From the NCBI GenBank assembly GCA_958510875.1, contig OY294070.1, forward strand, positions 744,001 to 808,000: a stretch of DNA of 64,000 nucleotides, given 5' to 3'. Under the pieces are notes generated by a model. That model saw only the letters and a program-made list of their open reading frames with translations. It did not search any database and was not told the DNA's origin. A program made the translations under genes and the position numbers. The DNA is from Endomychus coccineus. Its lineage: Eukaryota > Arthropoda > Insecta > Coleoptera > Endomychidae. This document shows positions 35,055 to 46,048 of the stretch, piece after piece (position 1 is the first letter of the stretch; every line of letters begins with the position of its first letter).

Positions 35055-38000
35055 AGTTTGTTTCGCCGAAGCACTAACGCCGATTTGATACAATATGTCT
35101 TTTATGAAACGTGAAAGTACGAAAAAACATTAATGCGACTCACATCATGATTGTAGTGTGGAACTTACACTGTTTGAAATTTTATCTCTAGTTGATAATA
35201 AAAAAGTAATCTTAAGCAAACAGTTAAACTAACACGTCAATTTGTTTGCTGATTTATTCGATAACTAGACGCATTACTACGAGGTCTAGTCAAATATTAC
35301 ATCAACTTTTTTCAATTGTTTTCTTGTGTTCAACTATGGATTATTTTCGCTTCGAGAATTATACACTTTTCATGTTTACCAAATTGTGGTTCCGGAAGTG
35401 GGAGGAGTGTATTAGTCGAGGGAAAATTAATAAAGATATTCGGAACAGCAAATTATTTTGGAAACGTTATCACTGCCGTTAGAGACATTGTTCCCTGACT
35501 TTACCCGTACGTAGTATATAGTGTAAGGGAAGTATTGTAATCGGCCGCAATTTTCTTTCCACAGTTTCGAGGTCGTAGGTCCAAGATAGGGGCCAATTTA
35601 GTGTGTTTTTTAGCACATTGAAAAATTGAGAATTGTCAGAAAGTTTTTGGTTTTTTTCATATTCTGTTTCGGTTAAAAGATGGTATTTTTATGGTGCAAA
35701 ATCGACAGTTTTGAAAAATCCGTATTTTGCAAGTTTCAGACGAAATATTTTTGTTATCGATCTAATACTGAATTCATTGGGAAGATTCCATTATTCTGCA
35801 CCTATTATCCAAAATTCAAGCATTTTGGTCCAAAAACATAACCTTGGCGCCATTTTGAAAATTTTGAACCACCGAAAAATTCAATTTTTTTGAGGTTAGA
35901 AATTTTTCACGAAATCCAAATTCTAGGTTCTATTAAAGGTTTTCATAACGAGTATGTTAAACTTAAGCAGATCGATTTGGGTCGAGTAGAAATGAAGCTA
36001 TCTTAATAAATGTGTTTGGGCCTCTAGAGGGCCCAATTTTAGGCCGATCGACAAAAACCTTGAATCAAATTACAGAGAAATACATGGGCTATTTAAGTTT
36101 GAAACAGCGTAAGGCGATTCATCCACAATTCCAAGTTATAACGAATTTCATCATAAAAAACTAGCGCGGAATTTCATTTAGCAATAATAGATTTCGCGCA
36201 AGAAATTGTGTTTTTTTTATATTTTAAAATGCACCTGAATGCTTATAATCGTTTTGTGTGAATGGGTGAGTGTATGTAGACGTGTGAACGAAAAATGGAC
36301 ATATTTTGGGTCCAAAAAATGGCCATAGTTTTTCGAACGCAGGGTTAATCCAAATTTAAACTACACCATCGTGTTCAGCGCGTCAAAATAAACCAAAATT
36401 CGGACAAAAATCGTCGATTTTCCTCCTTAAACGCCTTGGACTATTATAAAATGGTTTGAAGTTGTTCTTATCAATAGAAATTTTGAATAATCATTAAACC
36501 AAAAATAGTTTAATATCTGATACATTAAAAAAAGAGAATTGAAACGAATTAATGGAATATTTAGCTGAAATATGCTATTTTATATTGTATTAAAATGGGT
36601 CGGAGAAATTAAAGTTTATAATATTATATTCACCTTTGAGTTATTTTAGGTATTTAAATTGGAACGTTTCAATGATCTGTGTTTGTTGTGTTGTAAATAT
36701 AAATTATATTGAGAATGCTTCACCACATTTGATTATTGTGTGTATTGTTGATATTAAAACGGTATGAATCAAGAACTTATTAAATTTCAACCGGAACTGA
36801 ATAATACTTAATTTTTATAGGCATTCTTACTGAATTATTAAGATTAGGTGGATCACAGACTGTATTGTAGTCGGCTGTAGGAAAAACATATAGTCTCGGA
36901 GAAGTAGTTCAAAGTAGCTGTAGGCGTCAGTGTTTTTACTCCTACTATCGCACGTTGAAATTCAAATTTAACAAACCCATCAAAGTAGGCTGATTATAAT
37001 TGACAATACGAATATAGTTTAAATTCAAACAACGATGGAACAATGTAGCATCGCATAACTTGTAGTTTGTGTTGGCGTGACGCCATTCCATGCAATATCA
37101 GTCAGTACCTACGAATTTTCGATCGCGAATTGAAACCAAACAATGACAAGAATCGTTTGACGGATTATATTATTAATCTCGTCGGTCCCTTTTCAACGCA
37201 TCGAAACGACACGCTTCTAGCGTTCCTCGGTACGTTCGATTCAGAGGTGGCAGGCACAAAACACTAGAAAACTCGATTGTTGTGCTAACCTAAATAACCT
37301 GCCGAGTGCCGACACATTCGCTGCTAAACATTTGGATGGTGATGTTGTGTATATTCGAAAATGACACTTCCGTGAAAATGTGATCGGACGATTAACCGCA
37401 TAGACTGTGTGTGCCCGCGTTTATTTTTTCGCACCGCTATATAATGTTCAGTGTGGTGTTGGATTTTCATGCGACGAATCTTTCGGATATGGATTTTTAA
37501 AATTGCCGCGTGAGTATTTCTTTCGTTGTACCATTTATTTTGCAGTTGTTGATTTTGATTTTGAATGTTTGGTATATCGATAAACGGGCTATTATCGAAA
37601 ATGCTAATTTCAATTGAACCTCTCGTTTTGAAAATAATGGACAATCTCGAACAACCGCTTCTTTAGTAATTTTAGACGTAAAATAACCCTAGCGGTTCCA
37701 TTGGTGGTTCAGGGTATTATTAGGGACAAAACAACATGATACATGATAATTTATTATTATCTTTTGATAAAACATTACCAATTATTTAGAAAACGGCTGA
37801 TGCTTTGATCCAAATTCCGGTAGTACAGTTTCTGGTTATAAATTGAAAGAGAAATTCAAAAAATTGTATTTCAAGTGGTCAAAATCCCTCCAACGTTCAG
37901 AAATAAATAGAACATTTTAAGATACTCCACTACAGATAAGTAATAAGGGTGATTATTTCTAAATCTATGGTGTTATAGTGTGAACTCTTTTATAGTTTAT

Positions 38001-38285
38001 TACTTTAGGAGACTATTGAATCAATGTTTGACTTTGATAGGCAAATTGACTCCAAATAACTGAACAATATTTTTAAATTGATCTAATAAAAAGGACATCA
38101 TGGAGAATTCGTTGAGTGACTCTTAAAATAAAAACTAAGACCTCAAAAATCTGTGCTACAATTTCAATTACATCCAAAAAAAATGTAATTCTACTGTCAA
38201 ACTTGACTCCAGAATGAATGAATCAACCATGTTGAGTGTTATATAGTTTAATTGATAATCAAATATCAATGGACGTTTAAATCTA
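35055..38285. other. Long intergenic stretch
   Basis: No gene with recognisable homology on either strand. Short open frames (for example near 37067-37267 and 37324-37644) have no domain signature. The 5' end of the Rho-like gene's transcript should lie near its left edge. Confidence 0.5.
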
Positions 38286-38286
38286 A

Positions 38287-38537
38287 CAAATTACTTCGCA
38301 AAATTGTTGGGTATTGGACATAAAAAACAATGTTCTACGTCTTTGCTTACGTTTCGGGACTTTATTGTTCGCTTCTTCAGAGCTCAGGCGTGATTAACCG
38401 CTAAACTGTTTAGATATGGATTGGTATAAATAAATATTTTTCAAGATTGTGGTCCTCTTAGCGACGACCATTCGAGTGTGAATTCATGTAGAACATGTTT
38501 TTTTTTGTCCAATGCCCAACAATCTTGTGAAGTAATA
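38287..38537. repeat. 250-bp inverted-repeat element
   Basis: Arms 'aaattacttcgcaaaattgttgggtattggacat...gttctac' (38287-38338) and 'gtagaacat...gtccaatgcccaacaatcttgtgaagtaat' (38488-38537) are inverted copies. The interior contains 'acgtttcgggactttattgttcgcttcttcagagc', which on the minus strand has the CUGAAGA...GAAAC order seen in the Penelope ribozyme-like motifs but without a stem between. No coding capacity. Confidence 0.55.
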
Positions 38538-39029
38538 CATTTCTGAATGCAATCAAAATAATTTTAACAAATTACTTTGACACCAATCATAAACAGTATC
38601 AGTCGACTTCGGAAAAACAACTAATAGCGGTACACATGGGTCCGTATGACATCGTGGGGGAACCCCAGAATGAATTGGTATAAAGATACAGCTCCACCAT
38701 ATTTAACCAACTGAGTTCTGTCAGTCAAAAACCTTAAAATCAGATTACAGTTACGAGGTAGCTGAAAAGCCCTTAGTACTTTAACAGTATTTTTAGTGGA
38801 TAAGAGTGATTGTTTCTTAATATAGTACCCACAGTGTGAACTCTTAATTTGATTAACAGTCGACGAAATAAAGCACAGTTGGATGGATTAAAATGCGATT
38901 TTCTGCATTCAATTCAGAAAGTAATTTAGAAATTTTGTGCCGGGTTTGTTTTTTGCGGAAAAAATGTATTGCATTTCTACCGATTTCTACAGTCAAAAAT
39001 GCACTTTTTGAGGTGAATAAAAAAACGGA
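38538..39029. other. Intergenic stretch
   Basis: Nothing recognised. Confidence 0.45.
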
Positions 39030-39200
39030 CTCGAATTGGTTTTCCGGGGGTTTTTGGGGTCGCTGAACACGAATATGCTATCAAAAAAATTCCCTGAGGT
39101 CCCCTTGAACCATCCCCGGGGTATCCGTGGGTCCTGACGCTCTGGATATCGATGAATTTCATTAAAAATAATTTTTTAATGCTTGTCAACTGTTCCGAGA
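39030..39200 (-). repeat. Dispersed repeat, copy 1
   Basis: Inverted copy of 61510-61665: 'gggtttttggggtcgctgaacacgaatatgctatcaaaaaaattccct' followed by 'gatatcgatgaatttcat' and 'taatgcttgtcaactgttc'. Both copies leave an open frame of ~55 codons in the same phase (MKFIDIQSVRTHGYPGDGS type). It may be the edge of a larger unrecognised transposon. Confidence 0.6.
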
Positions 39201-41330
39201 AAGAATATAAAGTGTAAGAAAATTTGTCATACACGCTGTAGATTGGCGAATGCAGGTGTGTTTAGGATTGTGATTTAAATAGTATTTCAAACTCTAGACG
39301 TGGATAAATTAATGTTGTATTCCTTAGATTGGACACAGGAAAGTTTCATAGGTGTGATGTTTATCATTGATATTCAATATAATCAATCATGCTAAGAATA
39401 ATTTAACATATATTCTTATAATTGAAACATGTTTCTATCAGATTTCAGAAAAACTTTCTAATACATTATTTACTGTAGGTACCTACATAATATGTAAGTT
39501 TTCTCATTTATATCGATGAAAATGAAGCGGCATATGAATAATGCAACAACAATATTTTATGATCTACTCGCTGATCACAATTGGAAGTGTTACACCCGAA
39601 AATATTGTGATCGCCAGCTTTTTGTCCAGAAAGTTAGACCCTTCAGCTTGTGAATCGTCCCCATTTTTCATGAAGAAATACAATCTTTATTTGTAAAATC
39701 CTGGTTGGTTACTCTATGTCACAAATCCATTCGTTACTAATTCCCATAGGTTATTATACAGTGCGTCTCTTTATTCTTATTAACACCCCAAAAATCTGAG
39801 TAGGACAAGCAATTTGAATAGGGTGTCCTTGAAAGGTCATTCCCCGAGTATCGATTATGAGGCAATGAAAACCCGGTCTGCTACGAGTTTTTTAAAAGTA
39901 TTTCTGTGCCAATGTTGATGAGAAAATATCCATTGATTAGTCTTCTATGGGTGTACAAACTTTAAAAAAGGAAAAACCAAGCCACCTTCTGTTTGAATGT
40001 ATTCTCCAATCGTTTTCTTGCATTTTGTGTAACATTTCTCAATTTTTGTTATCCTGTTGCATGTATCTTCCAATGTTTGTGGCCGTTTAACACAATCTTT
40101 TATAATTCCCCAAAAGTAAAGGTCATTGTCGGTCCCCATTGTGTAAGCAGACATTATCTTCTGATCCTTTGGTACTAGCAGTGTTAGATATCTTAGATTC
40201 AAAACTTTTCTGGGTTCTCTTTTATGAAAAACGTTTCTATAAAAAAATAAAGTGTTTGGCAGAAATCAGTTGCAAAAATCAAAAACTAGATCATTTACAA
40301 CTTTAAGCCCTTTTATTCTAAATTATTAAGCACAGTTTCGGCAAAATCCAATAGAAAACTTAATTTAATCAACAATAAATTTCAACAATTGTTAAAAAAA
40401 CTACGAATATAAACATTATTCACAATGAAATTGATATTAAATCCAATGAAACTGGATAGAGTTTGTTAAGTTACCAATTCCTGAAGTTGCGATCTTCGCG
40501 CCGGATTGACAACTACACTCGAAATACTTATCTCGAAATAAGAAGGTATACTTCCTGTAGAACAATAGCAGCAATTCGGCTAATTAACATAAGAATCATT
40601 CATCGAAGAATGATCGCCCTGTCTGTACGTTTCGATGTTAACCAACGATGCATTGCCCAACTTCCTCGCCATGGTCGGAATCCACGGAGGAAGTGTCGAA
40701 ATTGAGCAAAACGAAATGCCAACATTCTAAGTAAATAACTTAAGGTCGACCTAACGTCGAATAGATAATTCCAACAGTGAACTATACAACGATGGTGAAT
40801 TGCACGAATTCATTAGATCAATTCATACTCCAATTAAGATTAACAAATTCATCCGTAACGTGCTCTGCGATCGAACTGTAACGAATGTACATTATGTGCG
40901 GGCATTTGGCCATAAAGAAAGTGAAAGTATACTAATATTACGGTACGTTGTTAGAGAACAGGCAATTAATAAATTAAATGCATATATAACGTATCCCTTA
41001 TTAAAACTCAAAGAGAAACATTATTAGCAACTACATGTATTTTGTAATTACTAATTATAAATGTGCAGGTTTCCTACGAACCTCGTCCAGTTAATGGTTC
41101 CATTGCATTTCTATAAGGCGTTTTAGAAAATATCCGACTATTCTTTGATCCAATGTTTCTACGAGACAATTGACTACGAACATTAAACGGCTATTTTTTT
41201 TGTACTTCAGCCTCGAAATGGTTATATTTGAAGTTATTAGATTGCGAAATGATTGATACCACGGACTGTGGGGGCCTCCTTCAAGGAGGCCCACAAGCGA
41301 TATATTTACGGCTGGTATAACTGGATGTGA
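39201..41330. other. Intergenic stretch with a possible transposase relic
   Basis: Mostly nothing recognisable. At 39945-40202 on the minus strand an 85-codon frame contains DLYFWGIIKDCVKRPQT, which resembles the FLWG...LKDxVY end of mariner-type transposases. The resemblance is short and the rest is missing, so this is only a hint. Confidence 0.35.
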
Positions 41331-42080
41331 AGAAAATTTAAATATGTTAGAATTGAAAGAACGTTCAATTGAAAATTTATTTATTACTGCTTACATGAAT
41401 CATACATATAAGTATAATAAAATGTTCATAAAAGACACCTGAGAGTACTCGTATTGTGTCAAGCAGCTATGAAAATAAAGATAATTCTTAGTAAGTAAAG
41501 CTTATCTAAACTAACCTAAACTTAAATCCTATTCATATAGATGTCGTTGGAAATGTCAAAAAAGAAAAGTGCTTAAGTCAAATGCTATTAAAGATACTCA
41601 TTAATCATTACAATGAGATCCTATTAAAATAACAATAATAATGACACTCTTATCTTTTTTCCATGCTAGTAAGAGAGATAGAGTGTTGTAATTTTCAATG
41701 ATATATTTTTAAAGTGGAATTTGAATTTATATTTTGCCAACAATTTTATTTTTAAGGCTAACATAATGATATAATTTTACTCCATTATAGTTAAAGCTTT
41801 TTTGACATCCAGGTTACCCAAAATTTTCATATATTAACAGATCATTAAAATTTGCTGTAGTTTCGTAACGATGTTTTATCTTGGAAAAATGGACACTGTT
41901 ATGAATGTATTCCATTGCTGACAGCATGTACAGGCCTTTTATGTTTAATATATTATTTTCAAGAGGTTTTGCACTGTTCCTGTTCTCTTTCCGAAAAATA
42001 ACTCGCTACAAATAATTTTGAGTTATTTGTAGGGGCTTTAGGACATTATAATAAGCTGAGCCCCAAATGCTCATCCCATA
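41331..42080 (-). mobile_element. Old LINE fragment, 3' part (outermost layer of the nest)
   Basis: Decayed minus-strand coding traces (IYGMSIWGSAYY just inside the border at 42080, then FGKRTGTVQNLL) match the region after the RT domain of CR1/jockey-like LINEs. It continues on the other side of the nested insertions at 57538. Stops and frameshifts are frequent. It was split when the mariner-type element inserted at the TA at 42081-42082. Confidence 0.6.
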
Positions 42081-42795
42081 TACAGGGTGTCCTCGAACTG
42101 CGTGGCTAAAATAAAACCGAAGATTCTTTGATTTGAAAAAAATTTGATGAGCCTTTTTACTTTTGCCTCAAGTGTCTTGTTTAGCCGGTAGAGGGCTTCA
42201 AAGTTACAAAAATAATTTTGTTTTTTCGGTATAACTTGAGAACGTGATGGAGGACTTTTACAATATTTGGCAGGTGAGTTACTGTCAATAATAGACGTTT
42301 TTGAGAGCGGAGCATAGAGCCTTAGAGACCATAGAAATGGCTCAAACTTGAGGATGTAACGGGAAAAGTGTCCAGAACTTTTTTGTGGTCAATGTAATTC
42401 ACTCTATATTTTTTATGTAGATAGCTTATCTAATTTGAAAACTTTTCTTACTCTTAGAAAATTTTGATAAAATCAACGGATTAGCTTGAAAAAAATAATT
42501 TTCGAGTCTCTGCAATTTTGGCTTACTAATTTTACTTGATTAAAATACCTTAGTTGCCTTTGCTTTTCTAATGTCATTTTGGCATTTGGAGAATTTATTC
42601 TCAAAACTGTCAGTTTTTACTTTGCTTTCCGTAAAAATTTTATAAAATTATGGCTCAAAATTTCACTAACACTGAAATGGTTAATATTTCGGTAAAACAC
42701 GAATAATAAAAACAATAGAAATGGGGAAACGATGTGATTATTTAGGAAAAACAAATGCTAAATTAAAAGAAACAACAAAACTTGTTGGGAAATCG

Positions 42796-42985
42796 CTAAG
42801 GCATCAATTGTTCGAAATGTTGCCCATTTTCCTGAATACACAAATTAATTCGTTTCAAGAAATTGGATTGAACTCTGGCTAGTACTTCAGGATCATTCTT
42901 CAATAAATCCGCTCCATGATTAATTCGTTGCAACAATTGCTCTCGTGTGTTTACTGGAGCTGCATAAACTTTTGACTTCAAAGCG
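42796..42985 (-). pseudogene. Mariner-type transposase, C-terminal end (split from 56016-56869)
   Basis: This is the last ~62 codons of the transposase, beginning just after the FFLWG motif and ending in a stop at 42796 (KSKVYAAPVNTREQLLQRI...). In mariner-type enzymes the FLWG-xxKxxVY stretch follows the third catalytic residue. The separation from its N-terminal part by 13 kb is explained exactly by the Polinton insertion and its CCCCAT duplication. Confidence 0.8.
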
Positions 42986-42991
42986 CCCCAT
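42986..42991. repeat. Polinton target-site duplication, left (CCCCAT)
   Basis: The same six bases occur at 56010-56015 immediately outside the right terminus. Six-base duplications are typical for Polinton integrases. Confidence 0.9.
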
Positions 42992-43107
42992 AGTAGATGT
43001 GCTGCACCGGTTCTCCACCATAATCGACCTTTTTTGCATGTAAATCTCCATAAGGAAATCTAAGGTTCATTTTAGCGAAAACTGTCCATTCCAAGGTCAT
43101 CCACAAT

Positions 43108-43119
43108 CGCGCATGCGCA
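43108..43119. promoter_or_regulatory. NRF1/Ewg-type palindrome in left terminal repeat
   Basis: CGCGCATGCGCA fits the nuclear respiratory factor 1 consensus YGCGCAYGCGCR on both strands. Its mirror copy is at 55882-55893. Binding is not shown. Confidence 0.45.
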
Positions 43120-43342
43120 GTCATAGAAGTATATGGTTCACCAATCGATGGTCTTTGGTTTGGTAATCTATGGTGCATCCGACTATGCTCTATGGTTCAT
43201 CATTCGATGGACAGGTAGGCTATGGTTTGGTAATCTATGATTCCTCCAACTATGGTCTGGCAAATCTATGTTTTTTTCCAATCTGCAGTCTGTGAACTAG
43301 TCATCTGTGTACTCGCATTCTACTGAAATGAATATTTTGTTA

Positions 43343-43412
43343 TCCTACACCGGATTCGAACCCGAGAAATTAATTCCAAAGTTAGGTGGCTTAACCGCCC
43401 AGCTATGGAGGA
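43343..43412 (-). tRNA. tRNA-like unit 3, left terminal repeat
   Basis: Minus-strand counterpart of 55590-55659. It has a TAGC...GCGGTTA A box and a GGTTCGAATCC B box that matches the Pol III consensus fully. The ends pair as TCCTCCA/TGTAGGA (six of seven). The anticodon arm does not fold well, so it is tRNA-derived, not a plausible decoding tRNA. Confidence 0.5.
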
Positions 43413-43475
43413 CTTGAATTAATCAATTTAAATGTAGTATATAACCTGAGTCACTTCTACTGAAATGAATTTTTG

Positions 43476-43544
43476 TTCTACACCAGATTCGAACCCGAGA
43501 AATAAATTCTAAAGTCAACGGCTTAACCGCTCAGCTATGAAGGA
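43476..43544 (-). tRNA. tRNA-like unit 2, left terminal repeat
   Basis: Minus-strand counterpart of 55459-55527. A box TAGCTGAGCGG and B box GGTTCGAATCT are present. The acceptor-like ends have drifted (TCCTTCA with TGTAGAA), differing from the right-hand copy at several bases. Confidence 0.45.
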
Positions 43545-43611
43545 CTTGAGAATGAGTAATTTTAATGTAGTATATATAATCCGAGTCAACTGTACTGAAA
43601 AATGAATTTTG

Positions 43612-43680
43612 TCCTACACCAGATTCGAACCCGGGAAACAAATTCCAAAATCGGCTCCTTAACCGCTGAGCTATGGAGGA
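43612..43680 (-). tRNA. tRNA-like unit 1, left terminal repeat
   Basis: Minus-strand counterpart of 55323-55391, but with A box TAGCTCAGCGG. It keeps a GCTC/GAGC D-stem, acceptor-like ends, and a 4-bp T-stem CCGG/CTGG with an 8-nt loop. Confidence 0.5.
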
Positions 43681-44724
43681 CATGATAACAATCGTCTTTA
43701 ATGTAGTAGATATAGCTCCGGTGCACCCTAGGTTTGTCACGTGGGTCTAGCCTAATGTCACCTGTTTCATCTTGATTATAGGTAAAGGTGAGCCTAACCT
43801 CATCCATAATAAGTTTAAATCGAAAGAATGTGATTTTTGTGTCACACAATTAGTTTGAAAGTTGAAAATAGTAATTCTGGACACGTGCTTCAATATTCAG
43901 AAATTTGAATCAGATACTTAGACATCTAAATATTATGAATGTAATAAAACGAAATCATCCAGTTTGAATATAGTTGACAAAGATAGAAGTGATGTTCTAC
44001 CTGAACCTGTCCTATCTGAACCGTTAAATATTTCAATAAAAAATTTAGAGTGGAATTATATGAGCTGTTACCAAGAGCTGCATCGAACAAAAACTAAATT
44101 ATCAAATTGCATGTTGGAAGCAAAATTAATTCAACCCGCATCATGAAGAATGATATTCAAGAAGAAATTGGATGATCATATAAATAATTTGAATTTTCTT
44201 ATAGAAGTGATGTTCTACCTGTACCTGTCCTATCTGAACCAATAAATATTTCAATAAAAAATTTAGAGTGGAATTATATGAACTGTTATCAAGAGCTGCA
44301 TCGAACAAAAACTAAATTATCGAATTGTATGTCGGAAAGAAAAATTTATTCAACCTGCATCATGAAGATTGATATTCAAGAAGAAATTGTATGATCATAT
44401 AAATAATTTGAATTTTCTTAAGAACTGTGTTAACTCTAACCTTACTTCTTGAAACTTTCTCATCGAATATAATATTATATAAGTCTACATTTATTTCTGA
44501 TAATGAGTGCATTATTCAATTATAATTTAAATTGAAGTGATTGCATTCATTTAGAATATGAAAATTTAAATCAACAAAGACCTACCTTTACTATTTTCAC
44601 ATCGGGGAAAAATCATACTCCACATTACGCAGATTAAAAACAAATTAATATGAGATGTTAGAATTATTTTGTATAGTGAGGTTCAACATATTTCTTTCAG
44701 CTATACAGGCACTAGGATAACGAA

Positions 44725-45598
44725 GACATCTAAATATTATGAATGTAATAAAACGAAATCATCCAGTTTGAATATAGTTGACAAAGATAGAAGTGATGTT
44801 CTACCTGAACCTGTCCTATCTGAACCGTTAAATATTTCAATAAAAAATTTAAAGTGGAATTATATGAGCTGTTACCAAGAGCTGCATCGAACAAAAACTA
44901 AATTATCAAATTGCATGTTGGAAGCAAAATTAATTCAACCCGCATCATGAAGAATGATATTCAAGAAGAAATTGGATGATCATATAAATAATTTGAATTT
45001 TCTTAAAAACGTACCCAATTATACATATATTACAATCATATAACTCATACGTCTAATTATCTGAAAATAAGTAACTAAGAAAACCAAATATTATATGTTA
45101 TATAAAATAATTATTATAATAAAAATATAGATAAGGCATATTTATAAGTAATATACAATATTTAATATAAAACTAATCGTTTTCTTCCTCCTCCACCTCT
45201 GGAATAGAATGATATCCCTAAGGTAACGTTTTATAATTTTCAATAATATAGCGTTTATTATCACAAGCGCTTAAAACAATTTCATTTTGCTCAATAGTGT
45301 AAATATTATGATTATGAGATCTAATTAATTTTTGGGTTTTATTATCGAATTATCAGAATAGACTGATTCGTTAATTTTCAAAATATATAATTTTCCAGTA
45401 TATTTACAAGATTGAATAAAGTAGGTTCATATATATCGAATTAACCAAGAATTAAACAGTTTCAAACAGTTATTAAACAGCTTAAGAACAGCTTTTGAAC
45501 AGCTTAAAACAGCTATTAAACAGCTTCAAACAGGTATTGAACAGCTTCAAACATCTATTAGATAGTTTCTCATTAGTTTTTTCTTTTACAAAAATAGT
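44725..45598. other. Inner flank of left terminal repeat with a short minisatellite
   Basis: It begins with a direct copy (44725-45005) of part of the terminal repeat. The rest is AT-rich. From 45452 to 45562 a ~20-bp unit (attaaacagcttcaaacagct) is repeated about five times. No gene is supported. Confidence 0.6.
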
Positions 45599-45850
45599 TT
45601 ATAGATGTATGAAATTATCAAAACACTTTCTATATCTTCCTTTATCAATAGCATCATCTTTAACAATACATAAAAATTCGTATGGTTCCTTCCAACAGTA
45701 TGAACATATATTTTTGAATTCTCCAAAAGTCATATCAGTCCCCACGTGATCATTATATATATGCTTTAAATTTAGATCGTCTTGTGCAATAGAATAATAT
45801 GAATGAGCATCTAGTTCTATTGAGTGACACGTGCTCCAAAATTCAGACAT
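45599..45850 (-). pseudogene. Chimeric remnant: penton-like start joined to packaging-ATPase end
   Basis: One open frame of 83 codons on the minus strand. Its first ~23 residues (SIELDAHSYYSIA) resemble the start of the penton-like protein at 50943, while the rest (DLNLKHIYNDHVGTDM, CFDNFIHL) matches the C-terminus of the ATPase at 46049 but is clearly diverged from it. It therefore comes from a second Polinton lineage, by deletion or recombination between two genes, and is inverted relative to the resident genes. It cannot encode either function. A ~60-bp piece of the same end occurs at 53270-53334. Confidence 0.7.
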
Positions 45851-45942
45851 GTGTTTAACACATGCTTTAATATTCAGACACGTGCTTCAACATTCAGACG
45901 TGTGCTTCAACATTTATACACGTGTTTCAACATTCGGACAAA
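45826..45942. repeat. ~20-bp tandem repeat upstream of the ATPase gene
   Basis: About five units of 'acacgtgcttcaacattcag', with drift. Several units keep a CACGTG-like core. It ends ~100 bp before the first plus-strand gene, so it may be an upstream regulatory repeat. Related single copies occur in the terminal repeats (near 43883 and 55118). Confidence 0.5.
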
Positions 45943-46048
45943 TTTAACACGTCTTTGATACTTGCTTTTGACAGTTACATGGTAGAAGTGCTCGGACATA
46001 CACAATATAACATCATCAACTAGTATATAAACAAATGCTTATTAACAT

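Larger units (their letters stand above)
42992..44724. repeat. Polinton terminal inverted repeat, left
   Basis: 1733 bp, nearly identical to the inverse of 54279-56009. From the outer end it holds an NRF1-type palindrome (43108-43119), a CATAG-rich zone (43131-43272), three tRNA-like units (43343-43680) and an AT-rich inner part. The inner part is repeated once more directly inside the border (43921-44201 compared with 44725-45005). Confidence 0.9.

Noticed and set aside
35055..35093. N-terminal extension of the Rho-like protein
   Set aside because: The frame is open but begins with TTG; the ATG at 35054 gives the normal Rho length.
37067..37644. Open frames of 60-106 codons in the 35-41 kb region
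   Set aside because: No recognisable domain, no splice or promoter support; expected by chance in this much sequence.
43964..44146. Repeated ~60-codon frame (NIVDKDRSDVLPEP type) in the Polinton terminal repeats, also 44669-44950 and 54857-55039
   Set aside because: The frames start with TTG, not ATG, and the identity is explained by the repeat itself; a third direct copy (44209 onward) is frameshifted. No family resemblance.
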